The notes: generated from the sequence alone by a model not told the origin. A stretch of 14,989 bases of DNA from an uncultured Lachnospiraceae bacterium (GCA_947302185.1 CAMYVI010000030.1:1-14989), one strand, 5' to 3'; numbered from the stretch's first letter, positions 7,180 through 14,049 are shown. Translations and numbers: made by a program.

Positions 7180-9069
7180 TCAGGCTTTCTTTGCACGGCT
7201 TCTGAAATAAGAACCTGCTACGATTGCCATAACAGCTACGCCGATGATGGTGAAGAGATAAGAGCCCATGCCACCGGTTGACGGAAGGTCAGCAAGAGGT
7301 GTATCCAGAATTTCGAGCGGGCTGACAGTAACCGCTATCTGGGTATTTACATCGCCAAAGTGCTCATTGACTGTTGTTGTCCCGCCTTCTGTTGTGTAAA
7401 CGTCTGTAACCTGTGTAGCTGTGTTGGTATAAGTAATAGAACCAGCTTCCGCATTTGTACTAGCGTTATAGAATTTAATGCTATAGGCCGTAAGAATGCC
7501 TGCCGTATCGACAGTTGCATCGATAACAACCTTATAAATTGTGCTGTTGAGAGAGTATCCTGTCGGAGCCTTTGTCTCTTTCACATAGTAAGTACCGACA
7601 TTGAGACCGTGGAAATACAGATGTCCGCCGTCATCCGACGTTGTAACCGCTACCGGATCTCCGGAAACATCGCCGCTTGCATAAGCTGTATAGAGGCTGA
7701 ATTCCGCGCCTGCGAGAGCGTTTGAAGGTTTCTTGGATGTTCCGTCCTGTACTTCTGTAAGGGAGTCCGTATAATCACTCCAGGTAACTTCCTCGGTTGT
7801 TGTATGCTCCTTTACAACTTCGTAAGATGTCTCTTTACCCGGTGTTTCAGATTCTTCACTTTCTCCGCCGTGTGTAGTAGTAATTTTTTCACCGCCGATT
7901 TTACCGTCGATGGCAAATGTGTAGTTGTAAGTCACATCTTCTTTCGTTTTCACGGAATTGTCATTTGACGGGTCATTGCTGTACTCAAGTTTAACAATGT
8001 TCTTGTTCTCATCGAAATTCTGTGCAGCGTCAACGTCTCTGAGTTTAGCGCTGTATGTCACAGTAATAGTCTGTTTGCCATGGGCAAAGATATAAGCTTC
8101 TGTAAGCTGGATGACGAAGCCCTTCTTATCGGCATCAACCGTGATGGTATAGTCCTTGTCAGCACCCTTTTCCAGTTCAGTTGTTCCGTTCTTTACAACA
8201 ATGCCGGTCGTATCAGAGTTAATGATTTCTGTAAAAGTAGCATCCAGTTTATCAGTTACTTTGACGATAGGATGATCGTATGTACCTGTTGTTGTCGTAG
8301 TTTCCACTACAACATCCGCTCCTTCGATCTGTTGAGTCTCTGTTGTTGTTACCGAACTCATCTTATAGGAAGGGATATCTGCAGTAATCTTAAAGTTGAT
8401 TGTATCGGAAGGAGTCGTATTATCACCATCTGCAGAAACAGTCGTGCCGTTCTTGTCACCATCAGCAGTAACGATTGACTTATCTACTTCAGGCTCTGAT
8501 TTTTTTACATATGCTACATTTCCGTAAGCAAAATCAGTACCAAGATTAACTTCACCGTCAGTGATAGATTCTTTATCGTTAGCATCCGTATAATTTACAG
8601 AGACAAGCGCGGGATTATAAACGACCGTGTTTGTTCCCGTAATAATTACGATGTACTCACCGGCACCGGCCGCACCGGCTGCCGAAACATAATCGCCGGC
8701 ACTGTTACGAGTAAGAGTGAGCTGAGTAGTCGGGTTAATTGTTCCGCCGATGATACCGCTGGCAATAGCGGTAACTTCCTCAGACGTAGGTCTGAAATTT
8801 GTCCCATCCGCAATCGTAACACCATCAATTGTCTTGTACTTGACCAGACCTTCGCTGTTATATTCCGGATACACAATTCGATATGCCTTAACAGTTGCGG
8901 ATGTTGCGTCTTTCGCATCTACGCCCTTTACAGTAATAACCGCCTTGTCTGTTGCAGACGGAGGAACAGGTGTCGGTGTCGGATCTGCTGCCATTACCGG
9001 TACGCACATCAAAATCATCATAATTGCCGCGATGAGCAGTGCGCCTAAACGCTTCAGTGTGTTCTTCAT
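7180..9069 (-). CDS. Major (shaft) pilin, LPSTG-anchored, isopeptide-forming
   Basis: 629 residues, secreted and polymerised into the pilus shaft. AAAGGGG lies 8 nt before the ATG at 9069. Signal peptide 1-27 with likely cleavage after VMA, then a short TPTPVPP linker. N-terminal domain about 40-185. NVAYVKK (184-190) occupies the place of the usual YPK pilin motif, so Lys189 or Lys190 is the likely sortase acceptor. A fimbrial isopeptide D2-type domain follows (about 220-345; DTINFKITADIP then VTDKLDATF). A C-terminal SpaA/Cna_B domain (about 447-515) has a clear E-box, YYVKETKAPTGY, with Glu498 as the presumed isopeptide catalyst. The C-terminus is LPSTG (595-599), a hydrophobic segment (601-620) and RSRAKKA. 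It is first in the operon, directly followed by the class C sortase. The long region before it (9070-9500) is rich in inverted repeats and probably controls the whole operon. The domain borders are estimates. Confidence 0.93.
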   Translation of the reverse strand: MKNTLKRLGALLIAAIMMILMCVPVMAADPTPTPVPPSATDKAVITVKGVDAKDATSATVKAYRIVYPEYNSEGLVKYKTIDGVTIADGTNFRPTSEEVTAIASGIIGGTINPTTQLTLTRNSAGDYVSAAGAAGAGEYIVIITGTNTVVYNPALVSVNYTDANDKESITDGEVNLGTDFAYGNVAYVKKSEPEVDKSIVTADGDKNGTTVSADGDNTTPSDTINFKITADIPSYKMSSVTTTETQQIEGADVVVETTTTTGTYDHPIVKVTDKLDATFTEIINSDTTGIVVKNGTTELEKGADKDYTITVDADKKGFVIQLTEAYIFAHGKQTITVTYSAKLRDVDAAQNFDENKNIVKLEYSNDPSNDNSVKTKEDVTYNYTFAIDGKIGGEKITTTHGGESEESETPGKETSYEVVKEHTTTEEVTWSDYTDSLTEVQDGTSKKPSNALAGAEFSLYTAYASGDVSGDPVAVTTSDDGGHLYFHGLNVGTYYVKETKAPTGYSLNSTIYKVVIDATVDTAGILTAYSIKFYNASTNAEAGSITYTNTATQVTDVYTTEGGTTTVNEHFGDVNTQIAVTVSPLEILDTPLADLPSTGGMGSYLFTIIGVAVMAIVAGSYFRSRAKKA

Positions 9070-9111
9070 ATTGAAGTCCCCTTTCTAGTTTTTTTGTTCT
9101 TTTTTTCTTAT

Positions 9112-9141
9112 CATCGGAACTGCTCCATAGGCCCGATGATT
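9112..9141 (-). promoter_or_regulatory. Stem-loop in pilin leader, proximal
   Basis: ATCATCGG (9112-9119) and CCGATGAT (9134-9141) form a perfect 8-bp stem with a 14-nt loop, ending about 28 nt before the pilin ribosome binding site. No T-tract follows on the minus strand, where the downstream sequence is A-rich. It probably folds in the pilin 5' untranslated RNA. Confidence 0.5.
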
Positions 9142-9164
9142 AAAATTCGACCGACAAATCGGCT

Positions 9165-9199
9165 TTTTATCGTCAGCTGCTTTGCAGCATCCGATAAAA
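9165..9199 (-). promoter_or_regulatory. Stem-loop with symmetric GA internal loop in pilin leader
   Basis: On the minus strand TTTTATCG (9199-9192) pairs with CGATAAAA (9172-9165). Inside it GCTGC and GCAGC pair around an AAA loop. The two helices are separated by GAT opposite TGA, which allows tandem G-A pairs, a common folded-RNA motif. A smaller stem, CCGA/TCGG, lies next to it at 9151-9162. I do not recognise a known riboswitch class here. Confidence 0.5.
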
Positions 9200-9202
9200 T
9201 TC

Positions 9203-9319
9203 ATTACAATCAGTTCTGTTATGTGATTTTCTTCTTCGACTTTGCCCTCCTTTCGCATTTTTTGTAAATAATAACAACAGGAGTGCGGTCATTCAGATAG
9301 CCACACCACTGATTGTAAT
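9203..9319. repeat. 12-bp perfect inverted repeat flanking 93 bp upstream of the shaft pilin
   Basis: ATTACAATCAGT at 9203-9214 is the exact reverse complement of ACTGATTGTAAT at 9308-9319. The enclosed 93 bp hold a smaller imperfect hairpin (about 9280-9307) and a GGAGGG sequence not followed by a start codon. Two readings fit: arms of an invertible promoter segment, or the closing helix of a structured leader RNA. See findings. Confidence 0.7.
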
Positions 9320-9332
9320 CATCCGTTTTGCG

Positions 9333-9361
9333 ATTATATGTACTGCATTCCGTGCATTAAC
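9333..9361 (-). promoter_or_regulatory. Candidate promoter of the pilus operon
   Basis: A perfect TATAAT -10 lies at 9338-9333 on the minus strand. A weak -35 (GTTAAT, 9361-9356) stands 17 bp upstream. Transcription would start near 9326, giving a 5' leader of about 255 nt that contains both arms of the 12-bp inverted repeat. The -35 is poor, so an activator may be needed, or the true promoter lies elsewhere. Confidence 0.4.
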
Positions 9362-9383
9362 TTATTAAAGCAGGAGATGTTAT

Positions 9384-9441
9384 AAAAACATTTGGTTTGA
9401 AAAGCCGGTAATTAATTTAACTCATCAAGTCAAACCAAATG
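9384..9441 (-). terminator. Intrinsic terminator (second of a tandem pair)
   Basis: On the minus strand CATTTGGTTTGA (9441-9430) pairs perfectly with TCAAACCAAATG (9400-9389), and TTTTT follows (9388-9384). The 29-nt loop is long for a terminator, so a protein-binding dyad is an alternative. It lies upstream of the candidate pilin promoter. Confidence 0.55.
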
Positions 9442-9495
9442 AAAAAGAAAGAAAAACGTACAACACAGACAGCTTTATCCTCTCTATGTTGTACG
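9441..9495 (-). terminator. Intrinsic terminator (first of a tandem pair)
   Basis: On the minus strand CGTACAACA (9495-9487) pairs perfectly with TGTTGTACG (9465-9457) around a 21-nt loop. It is followed at once by a T-rich tract (9456-9441; five T, C, three T, C, five T). This is good intrinsic terminator form for a minus-strand transcript coming from the 9500-9860 region. Confidence 0.6.
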
Positions 9496-9862
9496 CATAA
9501 TGCAACTATTTATTCATATAAATGTGCCTCAAGTTATAAGTATTTATCAGTAATAAAAACCTTTTTGTGAAATCACTTATAAACAAAATGATCTTTGCAA
9601 GGCAAATGCACGTACATATGTCATTAATTCAATTTCATATTCTATATCACTGTAAAATATTTGTAAAGGAGCCATTTGTCATTTTTATGCTGTTTATATG
9701 TAGAATTTGCTTGTGAAAAACTCACAAAAGCACTATATCAGACTATACATATATTACAAAACAATAGTGTGCTCCACAAATCATCATTTCACTTTACTGC
9801 ATACCGGGCAATTTTCATCTTTCGTCATCGCGTCCCCTTTTCGCTGTACTCTTCACATAAAA
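9496..9862. other. AT-rich intergenic stretch, no convincing gene
   Basis: This stretch is clearly AT-richer than both flanks. Possible minus-strand promoters: TTTACA (9667-9662), 17 bp, TAGAAT (9644-9639); and TTGTAA (9759-9754), 16 bp, TATAGT (9737-9732). Either would give a short RNA ending at the tandem terminators. Small hairpins occur (TTGTGA/TCACAA at 9711-9727). A 14-codon ORF with a good ribosome site lies at 9784-9828 (see findings). I see no gene of normal size; plus-strand ORFs here look random. Confidence 0.4.
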
Positions 9863-9933
9863 GGGACGGTTCTTCCCAGTCGGGGACGGTTCTTAATCGT
9901 TAAGAACCGTCCCCGACTGGGAAGAACCGTCCC
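9863..9933. repeat. Long perfect palindrome of the GGGGACGGTTCTT type
   Basis: Arms 9863-9896 and 9900-9933 are exact reverse complements (34 bp) with a TCG loop. Each arm carries GGGACGGTTCTT twice, separated by CCCAGTCG. It begins 10 bp after the radical SAM stop codon, and on the minus strand the stem runs into TTTTATG, so it may also terminate that gene. From memory, repeats with this core recur in many clostridial and other anaerobe genomes as REP-like elements; I cannot check copy number here. Confidence 0.8.
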
Positions 9934-9942
9934 CGATGGGTG

Positions 9943-10545
9943 TCAACTCTCGAACGGGCGCACCCGCAGCGTCACGCCGATCGAGTCGCAGATGCGCCTC
10001 GACTCCTCCTGCTCCTCCGGCGTCGTGACCTTATCGACGACCGTCATGACGACCTTCGGCACATACTTTGTGCAGTCCCTCGCATAGTCGAGCATAGCCT
10101 GCCAGGACCCGATCCCGAATTTCGAGCGGGTCAGCCTCAGATAATCCTCCGCATTGTTGGCATTCAAACTGATGGAGACCGTATCGATAAGCCCCTCAAG
10201 ATCGGCTGCAGTCGAACGGCTCCAGATCAAGTCGGCGAGACCGTTCGTATTAATCCGTATCTTTATATCCGATTTGGAACGAATATACGCCGCCACCTCC
10301 AGAAGCTCCGGCAGGCGCTCCGTCGGCTCCCCGTAACCGCAGAACACGACCTCATCGTACTCTTCCAGATTCCACTCATCGATCGACGCCTTCACCTCAC
10401 CGATATCCGGCTCATGCTCCAGCCAGAGAGAATCCGATCCGAAGACTCCCGGTCCGTTTTGGCGAAGGCAGAACGTGCATGCGCAGGGGCAGCGGTTCGT
10501 CATGTTCACGTAAATTCCGTTTTTTACCTTATATGTAATAGTCAT
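9943..10545 (-). CDS. TatD-associated-type radical SAM protein
   Basis: 200 residues with the radical SAM cluster motif CX3CX2C at Cys19, Cys23 and Cys26 (NRCPCACTFC), GYGEPT (70-75, the GGE-like SAM-binding strand) and INTNG (98-102). Length and the N-terminal pattern (TITYKVKNGIYVNMTNRCPCACTFCLRQN, split here by the cluster) match the family described as TatD nuclease-associated radical SAM proteins (TIGR04038-like, from memory). The reaction catalysed is not known for that family. AAAGGA lies about 9 nt before the ATG. It sits 122 bp after the kinase gene on the same strand and may be co-transcribed; the gap shows no terminator. No TatD nuclease gene is in the window. Codon use is GC-richer than in the pilus operon. 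Confidence 0.85.
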   Translation of the reverse strand: MTITYKVKNGIYVNMTNRCPCACTFCLRQNGPGVFGSDSLWLEHEPDIGEVKASIDEWNLEEYDEVVFCGYGEPTERLPELLEVAAYIRSKSDIKIRINTNGLADLIWSRSTAADLEGLIDTVSISLNANNAEDYLRLTRSKFGIGSWQAMLDYARDCTKYVPKVVMTVVDKVTTPEEQEESRRICDSIGVTLRVRPFES

Positions 10546-10667
10546 TATAATTCTTCCTTTCCGTTGTCACTCCGGCAACTCACGCAAATAATTCTTCTAT
10601 ATGAAACAAATGCTCACTGTATACTCTATCCGCATTCGCTCCGCACTCATATACACTGTCAGAGTCA

Positions 10668-11510
10668 TCACCTCAGTTCAAACAAATGCTCCTCGAACGC
10701 GATCCCGTCCGTCCCCGGCAGCCCCATTTCCATCGTCGTCTTCATACATCTGCCGATGAACTCGGATGCCATCCACACCGATTCGCGAAATTCCGTTCCG
10801 CGCACGGCGCATCCGGCAATTATTGATGCAAAGACATCTCCCGTCCCCGACCTGTTGTTTCCGATTTTCGGAGTCATGACGAGCTGCGGCTCCGAATCCC
10901 TCTCATAGACAAAATTTTCAAGGTATCTGTCGCGGTTCAGACCCGATATAACAATTTTCACATTCTTGTCGGTATCACACTGCTTCGCCAGCTTATCACA
11001 GAGCTTCCTCAGCTCTGCCGTCGTCATGTCCTCACGGTACTCAGTTTTTGTAAGAATGCAGGCTTCCGTAAGATTCGGTGTGAGAATATCGGCATAGGGG
11101 ATGAGGCGATGCATTTTCATGGCGAGCCTCTCGCTGTAACTCGGATAAAGCTTTCCGTAATCTCCCATGACCGGGTCGATCAGGACTATCGTACCGTCAG
11201 CGCCGAACTCCTGCAGAAAATCCGCCACAATTTCGATCTGTTCCTCCGATCCGAGAAAACCGGTGGCAATACCTGAAAACCGGAGACCGAGTTTATCCCA
11301 CTCGCCCATGTACCTTTTCATATGAGATGTAAAATCTACACGATAAAAACTGTCAAATCCGGTATGATTTGAAAACATCGCAGTCGGAAGCGGACAGCAC
11401 TGTATACCCATAGCCGAAATAATCGGCAGTGAGACCGCTATGGAACATCTTCCGAATCCGGAAAAATCGTTGATGACCGCTATTTTCTTCTGCCTGTTGT
11501 GATCAACCAT
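10668..11510 (-). CDS. pdxY: Pyridoxal/pyridoxamine kinase
   Basis: 280 residues, the usual length for this ribokinase-fold family (COG2240). It phosphorylates pyridoxal or pyridoxamine with ATP in the vitamin B6 salvage pathway in the cytoplasm. Visible family marks: NDFSGFGRCS (14-23), SNHTGF (47-52, substrate pocket), IDPVMGDYGKLY (111-122), TPNLTEA (144-150), and the anion-hole/catalytic motif SGTGD (221-225) with Asp225 as catalytic base. GGAGG lies 7 nt before the ATG at 11510. It is first in a likely two-gene unit with the radical SAM gene and diverges from the membrane protein gene. The symbol is by family similarity; pdxK-type naming is equally possible, and substrate preference among B6 vitamers cannot be read from the sequence. 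Confidence 0.9.
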   Translation of the reverse strand: MVDHNRQKKIAVINDFSGFGRCSIAVSLPIISAMGIQCCPLPTAMFSNHTGFDSFYRVDFTSHMKRYMGEWDKLGLRFSGIATGFLGSEEQIEIVADFLQEFGADGTIVLIDPVMGDYGKLYPSYSERLAMKMHRLIPYADILTPNLTEACILTKTEYREDMTTAELRKLCDKLAKQCDTDKNVKIVISGLNRDRYLENFVYERDSEPQLVMTPKIGNNRSGTGDVFASIIAGCAVRGTEFRESVWMASEFIGRCMKTTMEMGLPGTDGIAFEEHLFELR

Positions 11511-11551
11511 ATACCGACCTCCGTAAATGAATCAGAATATGAGAGGAGATA

Positions 11552-11574
11552 GCCTGAAGAGATTCGAATCAGGC
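11552..11574. repeat. Hairpin/palindrome in divergent promoter region
   Basis: GCCTGA (11552-11557) pairs with TCAGGC (11569-11574). Inside lies a perfect 10-bp palindrome, GATTCGAATC (11561-11570). It is between the kinase start and its candidate promoter, so it could be an operator or a leader hairpin. Confidence 0.35.
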
Positions 11575-11595
11575 ATCTACCGAAACATGTATGAT

Positions 11596-11624
11596 ATTCT
11601 AAAACAGCTTGGCATAAATGACCA
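11596..11624 (-). promoter_or_regulatory. Weak candidate promoter for the kinase gene
   Basis: TGGTCA (11624-11619), 17 bp, TAGAAT (11601-11596) on the minus strand, about 85 bp before the kinase start. Both boxes deviate from consensus. Confidence 0.25.
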
Positions 11625-11710
11625 TACTTTTTTTCATATACCCGATTATCAAACCAGCTTATAACAGGATGAAACTTCCTATTTATATCCGGTGTCCCCC
11701 CTTCCGATAC

Positions 11711-11739
11711 TTGACATCTCTAACAGAAAACTTCAAAAT
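11711..11739 (+). promoter_or_regulatory. Candidate sigma-A promoter for the membrane protein gene
   Basis: A perfect TTGACA (11711-11716), a 17-bp spacer and CAAAAT (11734-11739). The transcript would start near 11746, just before the GTG at 11774. The rest of the 11511-11773 divergent region shows only the hairpin and the weak promoter listed separately. Confidence 0.55.
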
Positions 11740-11773
11740 GTAGAAGTCTGCTTAAACGGTCGGAAAAAGATCC

Positions 11774-13987
11774 GTGCAGACCCGAAACCGTCGCCGGCTG
11801 ACTCAGCCCACCACAAGAAGATTTATAAAAATTATGCTCTCATTCTTATATCTTATAACAGCTGCTTTCATCGGCTGGCAGATTACCGATCTTTTCATAA
11901 CTGACAAGGCAGACGCACGCAGAAATCTCATCTGGGTCCGTCTTGCTTCGTCATTCGGCGTTGGCGTCCTGCTCATCACCTGGCCTCTGTATCTGATTTC
12001 CTACACGCTTCGGGTAGCAGGGGGAGTTGAAAGACCGCTCGGATATGCAAATGCCATCGTCCTCGGATTCTCACTCATCCTTGCAGCCGTTACTGTCTTC
12101 GGACGGAAGAAAAATACGGAAAATCCTGATTCAGTACAGACCTCAGGGACCGTTTCGGAAAATGCATCGAAACGTGCCGGCAGAAGGCTGATGCACATTC
12201 TTCACAAATCCGGTCTGATTCGGGATGACATACTCTTTCGGAAAGAGGCAGTGTTCTATCTTGTTGTTCTGGCATTTGTATGGTTCAACTTCCACTATGT
12301 TCTGCATACGGACGGGACAAAACTGCATATGGGCTTTACCGTATTCAGCGATTACGCTCCGAATGTCGCCCTCATTCGCTCTTTCTCTCAGTTCGCCAAC
12401 TATCCGACCGAGTATCCGTTCTTCGCCGGAGAGGACATTAAGTATCACTTCATGTTCATGTTCTTCACGGGAAATATGGAGTTTCTGGGACTGCCGCTTT
12501 CATTTGCATACAATCTGACGAGCACACTTTCCCTGTTCAGTTTCTTCATCATGCTCACACAGCTGGCTTTCCGGATTACAGACCGCTTCGCCGCGGCAGT
12601 TCTCACCGCCGTATTTTTTACTTTCCGAAGCGGCCTGGCGATCTTTCTGTTCATTCGTGAGCACTTACTGGCAGGTGATCTCGTACAGGCCTTTCTGACC
12701 AACATAACATTCATCGGTTACACGACCAATGAAAGCTGGGGGCTCTGGAACTACAATGTATATCTGAACCAGAGGCACCTGGGTTTCGGGATGATTATTG
12801 CAACAACCGTCATCTGGTATTTCTACGGATATATTGAGGAGGCGTACCGAAAGGCAGATGCAGGCGCTGCCGAACATAAGAAAAAAGCTCCTTCTTCCGA
12901 TTCGGAAGCAGGCAGCACATACACCCTGACCGGCTCCCTTATTTCCCGCTTCGGAACACTCTTCCTGACGAGAGAAGCCTGGCAGCCCAAAGCTCCGGAT
13001 CTCGCCCTCATTACAGGTGTAATTCTCGGGCTCACGTCCTTCTGGAACGGCGCATGCGTGATCGGATGCCTGCTTATACTGGCGGGATTTGCGGTCTTCT
13101 CAAAGAACAAACTCGACTATCTGATCCTGGCGGTCGTCAGCGTGCTGATCGCCGAATTGCAAACTAAGGCTTTTATCTACGGTTCAGCCGTGTCACCTGC
13201 ATTTTACTGGGGATTCATCAGTGAAGACAAGTCCTTTTTGGGAGTCATCGGCTACATCACAGAGGTGGCGGGAATTACGATCCTCGGGAGTGTATTTGCC
13301 CTGTTCACGGTGGAAAGAAAACAAAAAGCGCTTATCGCCGCTTTCCTGCTTCCGGTCATTTTCTCTTTCACGGTCTCTCTGACACCGGATGTAACTGTGA
13401 ATCACAAATACATCATGATGGCCATGGCCTATCTTTCGATCATATGGGCTGATATTGTCGTAACGTTATTCTCGGAAAGGTCGGGACATCCCCTCGGGAA
13501 AAAGAATATCTTCGGTAAATTGCTCGCATGCACGGTCGCTCTCCTCCTCACAGCGACCGGTCTGTACGACTACACGATTATTATCAGGAACAATGACAGC
13601 GAACACGGTATCACAGTTGATACGGCAAGCGATCTGACAGCTTATATCCGGGAAAATCTCACAGATTCCGACCTTGTCCTCTCCGGTCCCGACTCCGTTT
13701 CCGAACTCACCGTAAGCGGATGCCGGCTTTACTGCGGATGGCCGTATTATGCATGGTCGGCAGGCTATGACACGGATACGCGATTTGAGATTGCAAAACA
13801 AATGTACACTTCCATGTCCGCCGACGCTCTCCGGGAAAAAATCAAAGAGGCCGGAATCACATACATCCTGTACGAAAATGACATGTACTACGACGATGTC
13901 CCTGCAGATGAGGAACCGATCCGTGAAATCAGCGATCTTGTTTTCGCGTCGGAAAACGGGTTGTATCGATTATACAAAGTCCGTTGA
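11774..13987 (+). CDS. Large polytopic membrane protein, GT-C-glycosyltransferase-like layout
   Basis: 737 residues if started at GTG 11774 (GGAAAAAGA lies just upstream). An ATG at 11834 (717 residues), directly before the first membrane segment, is an alternative. I count about 12-13 hydrophobic segments: roughly 20-37, 55-78, 92-109, 158-175, 247-265, 272-293, 335-353, 408-441, 446-463, 487-510, 519-537, 547-566 and 582-599. A basic cytoplasmic loop interrupts at 110-157. The first large external loop holds a conserved-looking block, FSDYAPNVALIRSFS (190-204) and EYPFFAGEDIKYH (213-225), with acidic residues where GT-C enzymes place catalytic acids. A soluble C-terminal domain (about 610-737) ends LYRLYKV, as seen in several GT-C-like families. 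Function inferred: lipid-linked sugar transfer or a cell-envelope role; not demonstrated. It stands alone on the plus strand, convergent with the HAD gene. Confidence 0.7.
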   Translation: MQTRNRRRLTQPTTRRFIKIMLSFLYLITAAFIGWQITDLFITDKADARRNLIWVRLASSFGVGVLLITWPLYLISYTLRVAGGVERPLGYANAIVLGFSLILAAVTVFGRKKNTENPDSVQTSGTVSENASKRAGRRLMHILHKSGLIRDDILFRKEAVFYLVVLAFVWFNFHYVLHTDGTKLHMGFTVFSDYAPNVALIRSFSQFANYPTEYPFFAGEDIKYHFMFMFFTGNMEFLGLPLSFAYNLTSTLSLFSFFIMLTQLAFRITDRFAAAVLTAVFFTFRSGLAIFLFIREHLLAGDLVQAFLTNITFIGYTTNESWGLWNYNVYLNQRHLGFGMIIATTVIWYFYGYIEEAYRKADAGAAEHKKKAPSSDSEAGSTYTLTGSLISRFGTLFLTREAWQPKAPDLALITGVILGLTSFWNGACVIGCLLILAGFAVFSKNKLDYLILAVVSVLIAELQTKAFIYGSAVSPAFYWGFISEDKSFLGVIGYITEVAGITILGSVFALFTVERKQKALIAAFLLPVIFSFTVSLTPDVTVNHKYIMMAMAYLSIIWADIVVTLFSERSGHPLGKKNIFGKLLACTVALLLTATGLYDYTIIIRNNDSEHGITVDTASDLTAYIRENLTDSDLVLSGPDSVSELTVSGCRLYCGWPYYAWSAGYDTDTRFEIAKQMYTSMSADALREKIKEAGITYILYENDMYYDDVPADEEPIREISDLVFASENGLYRLYKVR

Positions 13988-14049
13988 GATGAGACATTCC
14001 TGAACTCTGCAGCATTTTAAGCGGCGTTAACATCATATCTGTTAATACA

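Noticed and set aside
9863..9933. CRISPR array or plain terminator
   Set aside because: There are only paired units in one hairpin, with no regular repeat-spacer order. The stem is far longer and more repetitive than a normal terminator, although it may stop transcription.
9676..10908. Plus-strand ORFs across the palindrome and the radical SAM/kinase genes
   Set aside because: Shadows of minus-strand genes with clear motifs, or random frames in the AT-rich gap. No family features are visible.
11555..11575. GATTCGAATC resembling a tRNA T-loop
   Set aside because: The flanking bases do not form a T-stem, and no acceptor, anticodon arm or CCA end is present.
14027..14045. TTAACA/TGTTAA 6-bp hairpin after the membrane protein gene
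   Set aside because: Short AT-rich stem with no T-tract, easily due to chance.
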